Positions 61,453 through 64,000 of a DNA stretch of 64,000 bases are shown in pieces (the first letter of the stretch is position 1; the number at the start of each line of letters is the position of its first letter). Below the pieces are notes generated by a model. That model was not told the origin of the DNA and did not search any database. It was given only the letters and a program-made list of their open reading frames with translations. Location of the stretch: positions 22,428,037-22,492,036 of the forward strand of contig NC_040025.1 in NCBI RefSeq assembly GCF_000972845.2, in the 5' to 3' direction. The position numbers and the translations under genes were made by a program. This DNA is from Larimichthys crocea (lineage: Eukaryota; Chordata; Actinopteri; Sciaenidae).

Positions 61453-64000
61453 TTGAGAAAACAAATAAAATTAACTTGTTATCACAAGTAAACAACGGAG
61501 ATAAAACCTATAAATCCATGACTGTTTAGGTCTTAGCACATATTGTAGACATTTATTCTTCATATTCTTGTCTGCACTGGCTGCGTGCTGATATGTTGCA
61601 CTTGCTAAATAATCATAATTTTATTTGAATTCAATTAGTTTGAATTTTAAAGGTTCATTTGTGGCCTTGGGAAAAAAAAGCTACTTGCTACTTTGAACCA
61701 CATCTGGCAGAATTTGCTAATGTAATTTTCATGGAAATATTCCATTATAAGTCTTCAGACAGAAGAAGACCTTACTTAAGTATTATCAGCAAATCTAAAG
61801 TATAAAAAATATGCCCCTGGCAATGTTTTACTGTCATACATGATTTCTTAATGGCATAATATATTATGGGTGCATTAAAATCTGCTGCAGTTGTTTAAGA
61901 TTAAGCAAAGTCATTTTTCAGCCATCCATTTACTCCTGGTTGATTTTATTTAATTTAGTTAAAGTTAACATTTTTTAATGACATTTTCCATATAGAGCAG
62001 GTCTGGAATGTACTCTTAATAATATTATTGACAGAGACTCAACAATTCCCACCATGAGCAGGCACTTGGTAACAGTGGTATGGAAACCTCAAGCAAAATC
62101 CAGCTCATGGGTGCGTTTACGTCTGCTGTGACCAGTTACGTTAGAGACAGGAGGGTAGCTATAACTATAAACTTTAATCAAGATATGACTCTAGTATTTC
62201 TAGTAGGCGTCAAGCAGGACCCTCTGCAGGTGATGCTGTGTTTGATGTATGATGTTCAGTTGAACCTCAGGAAACGGTCAAGACGTTTAACCATCTGAGG
62301 ACCTATCAGTTGCTTTTATAATTTTGGGTGATTTCTTTGACCCCAGAAGGTTAATACAATCAACATTTTGATAATTATACATTCACTACTGGCCTAACCC
62401 AAAGGAAAAAAAGAATGTGGTTAATCCTGCCTGCATAAATTATAAATTGTAGCGCTCTCTCCTTCTCAAAAAAAGAAACTGTAAACAAATCCAGAAAGGA
62501 GTATGCCTGAGAAAGCCTATTTGTTATGGAATGCGACTCAACCTTTCCCCATTGACAATATCATATAACCCTTCCACCCTTGATTTAATAATGTTAGGGT
62601 GACCTGCCCTCCTGCGTCATGAGGTAACATCATACTGACGCTGTTAATCCATGGCAGTCATGGAGACATGGCTGAGAGCAGACAGAAATAGAAATACAAA
62701 TGGTGACAGTTTCATAACACCTCATATAGAAATCATTCTCAATCTGTTTACTATCACGTGCCACATCCTTTCTTGCAGTGTAGTGTGGAAAACTATCCAA
62801 ATAGGTTTTTATGGGTTTCATCAATTCAGCACACATCATATTTAACAGCTAAAAATAGATCACTGGACATAGAGGCACCTTCCATTGTATACATGTCATA
62901 TCATTTACTCACTCCTCCAATGTATGCTTCTTTTTTATTCAATATCATGCAACATTGGGGGTTTAGAGGGGGTAGAGTTGCAGTCTCTAAACACATGCTG
63001 CAAATGAGACACAATTAGAGGTGATTTACTGCCCTCAGAAACAAGGCAAAAAGATTTTTTTTCTTGGCTTTTTTATTTAAGAAATTTCAAAAGCTTCAAA
63101 TAGTTATTTGTAGTCAGTGTGGGTTTGCAGATTGTTGGGATAATTTGTGGATCTATAGATTAATGTTGAGTCTTTGTAGCTTTGCTTTGACTACTGCACT
63201 TGTGGCCAGAGATGAGAGAGGGAGGGCAGACAAACATTTAATAGCTACTTGTGTGTTTCTTGTGAGGGTGGCATCTTGTGCAAATGGTAACAGATAGGTG
63301 GGATTAGAGGGCAGACCGCACACAGTGCCCATGTGGTTCCCATCTCATCTACTCAACGTGTTGTCATTAAGTGTCTTATCTAATTACTTCCACCCAAAGT
63401 AGATGTGGCAGATCCAAAAGGCTCATCCTCCCGGCTCCACACTGTTGATGTAATGCCTATTAAATGCAAAGTAGCTGCAAAATAACAGTCATTGATTTCT
63501 TTTAATATACAAAGAATCTAGCGCAAGATTCATTCTTAATCATTTGTTTTTGTCTAATTTCAATGGAGGTTAAAAGATCAAATAGCTTCAGTGAGAATGA
63601 ATCTTTGAAATGTGACAGATGGAAAGCAGCACGGGATGAAACAAGGATGGCTTCTGAAAGAAAAACAGCCAAAGACCTTGCCTTTCATTCCTGCACCATT
63701 CACTTTCATTTCATCTTCCTTGAATGAGTGCTCTCCACATAGAGGTTTCTTTTTTGCTTCAATGAAAAAGCCTAATTCTCCCAAAGAAACAACTACTGAG
63801 ATTTTCAAATTGGGGATAATAAAAAGATCACAGCGCAGTATAAACCGCATGCTCCGTGTCTTTTATGTATTTTACTGCATTCTTGTATCACATCCTCAAA
63901 CTGAGTATTATGTGCAATTTGTATGTGGATGTGCACACATATGACTGTGTTTGGTTTGGTGGAAAAAAATGACAGCTCACTACCCAGGAAGTTGTGATAA
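61453..64000. other. Right-end intergenic segment
   Basis: AT-rich, with no repeat family or gene recognised. Frames at 62080-62298, 62758-63018 and 63578-63944 lack motifs, conserved composition and splice context. Confidence 0.6.

Noticed and set aside
61274..61464. 60-residue frames on both strands
   Set aside because: They lie wholly within dispersed repeat C and are unlikely to be genes.

Overview
The window is vertebrate nuclear DNA, almost certainly from a ray-finned (probably percomorph) fish. It has an AT-rich background, large introns with GT-AG boundaries, abundant CA/GT and GA/CT microsatellites, and several short dispersed repeats of the kind common in teleost genomes. It also carries an intronless rod-opsin gene, which is diagnostic of ray-finned fish. 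No prokaryotic, plasmid or CRISPR features are present. Names were assigned by reading translated exons and recalling family sequences; no database search was run.

Positions 1 to about 41,025 (+ strand) hold the 3' four-fifths of magi1, the scaffold protein MAGI-1 (membrane-associated guanylate kinase, inverted). I can place 21 constitutive coding exons, from the second half of the guanylate-kinase-like domain (5927) to the stop codon (38920). Splice phases are consistent throughout and give 1,447 residues: GK remnant, two WW domains, PDZ1 to PDZ5, and a long arginine/serine-rich tail ending in the PDZ ligand DLSI. The first exons (PDZ0 and the start of GK) lie to the left of the window. Two further optional pieces were read: a 36-nt cassette exon (14896-14931) and an alternative C-terminal exon (36908-37092). 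The 3' UTR runs to a polyadenylation signal at 41002.

Positions 42,690 to 44,220 (- strand) hold rho (RH1 rod opsin): one uninterrupted 350-residue frame, convergent with magi1. It has a TATA-like box, CRX-type TAATCC sites and an NRL-type TGCTGA half-site upstream, and an AATAAA downstream. The protein has all core opsin residues, but also N83, S124 and several unusual residues in TM6 and TM7.

Positions 44,568 to 45,946 are a 1.38-kb non-autonomous DNA transposon with 17-bp perfect terminal inverted repeats and a 5-bp target duplication, inserted just upstream of the rho promoter. The remaining 18 kb to the right end has no gene I can support. It holds repeat copies, microsatellites and one promoter-like stretch near 60.6-61.1 kb that ends in an ATG followed by a splice donor.

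The two genes are functionally unrelated: MAGI-1 organises cell junctions and signalling complexes, while rho encodes the rod visual pigment. The most interesting signals are the splicing architecture of magi1 (a roughly 200-nt AG-free zone before the PDZ4 exon, an optional microexon and an alternative tail) and the unusual TM6/TM7 residues of the rhodopsin. I did not find a clearly novel multi-gene system.
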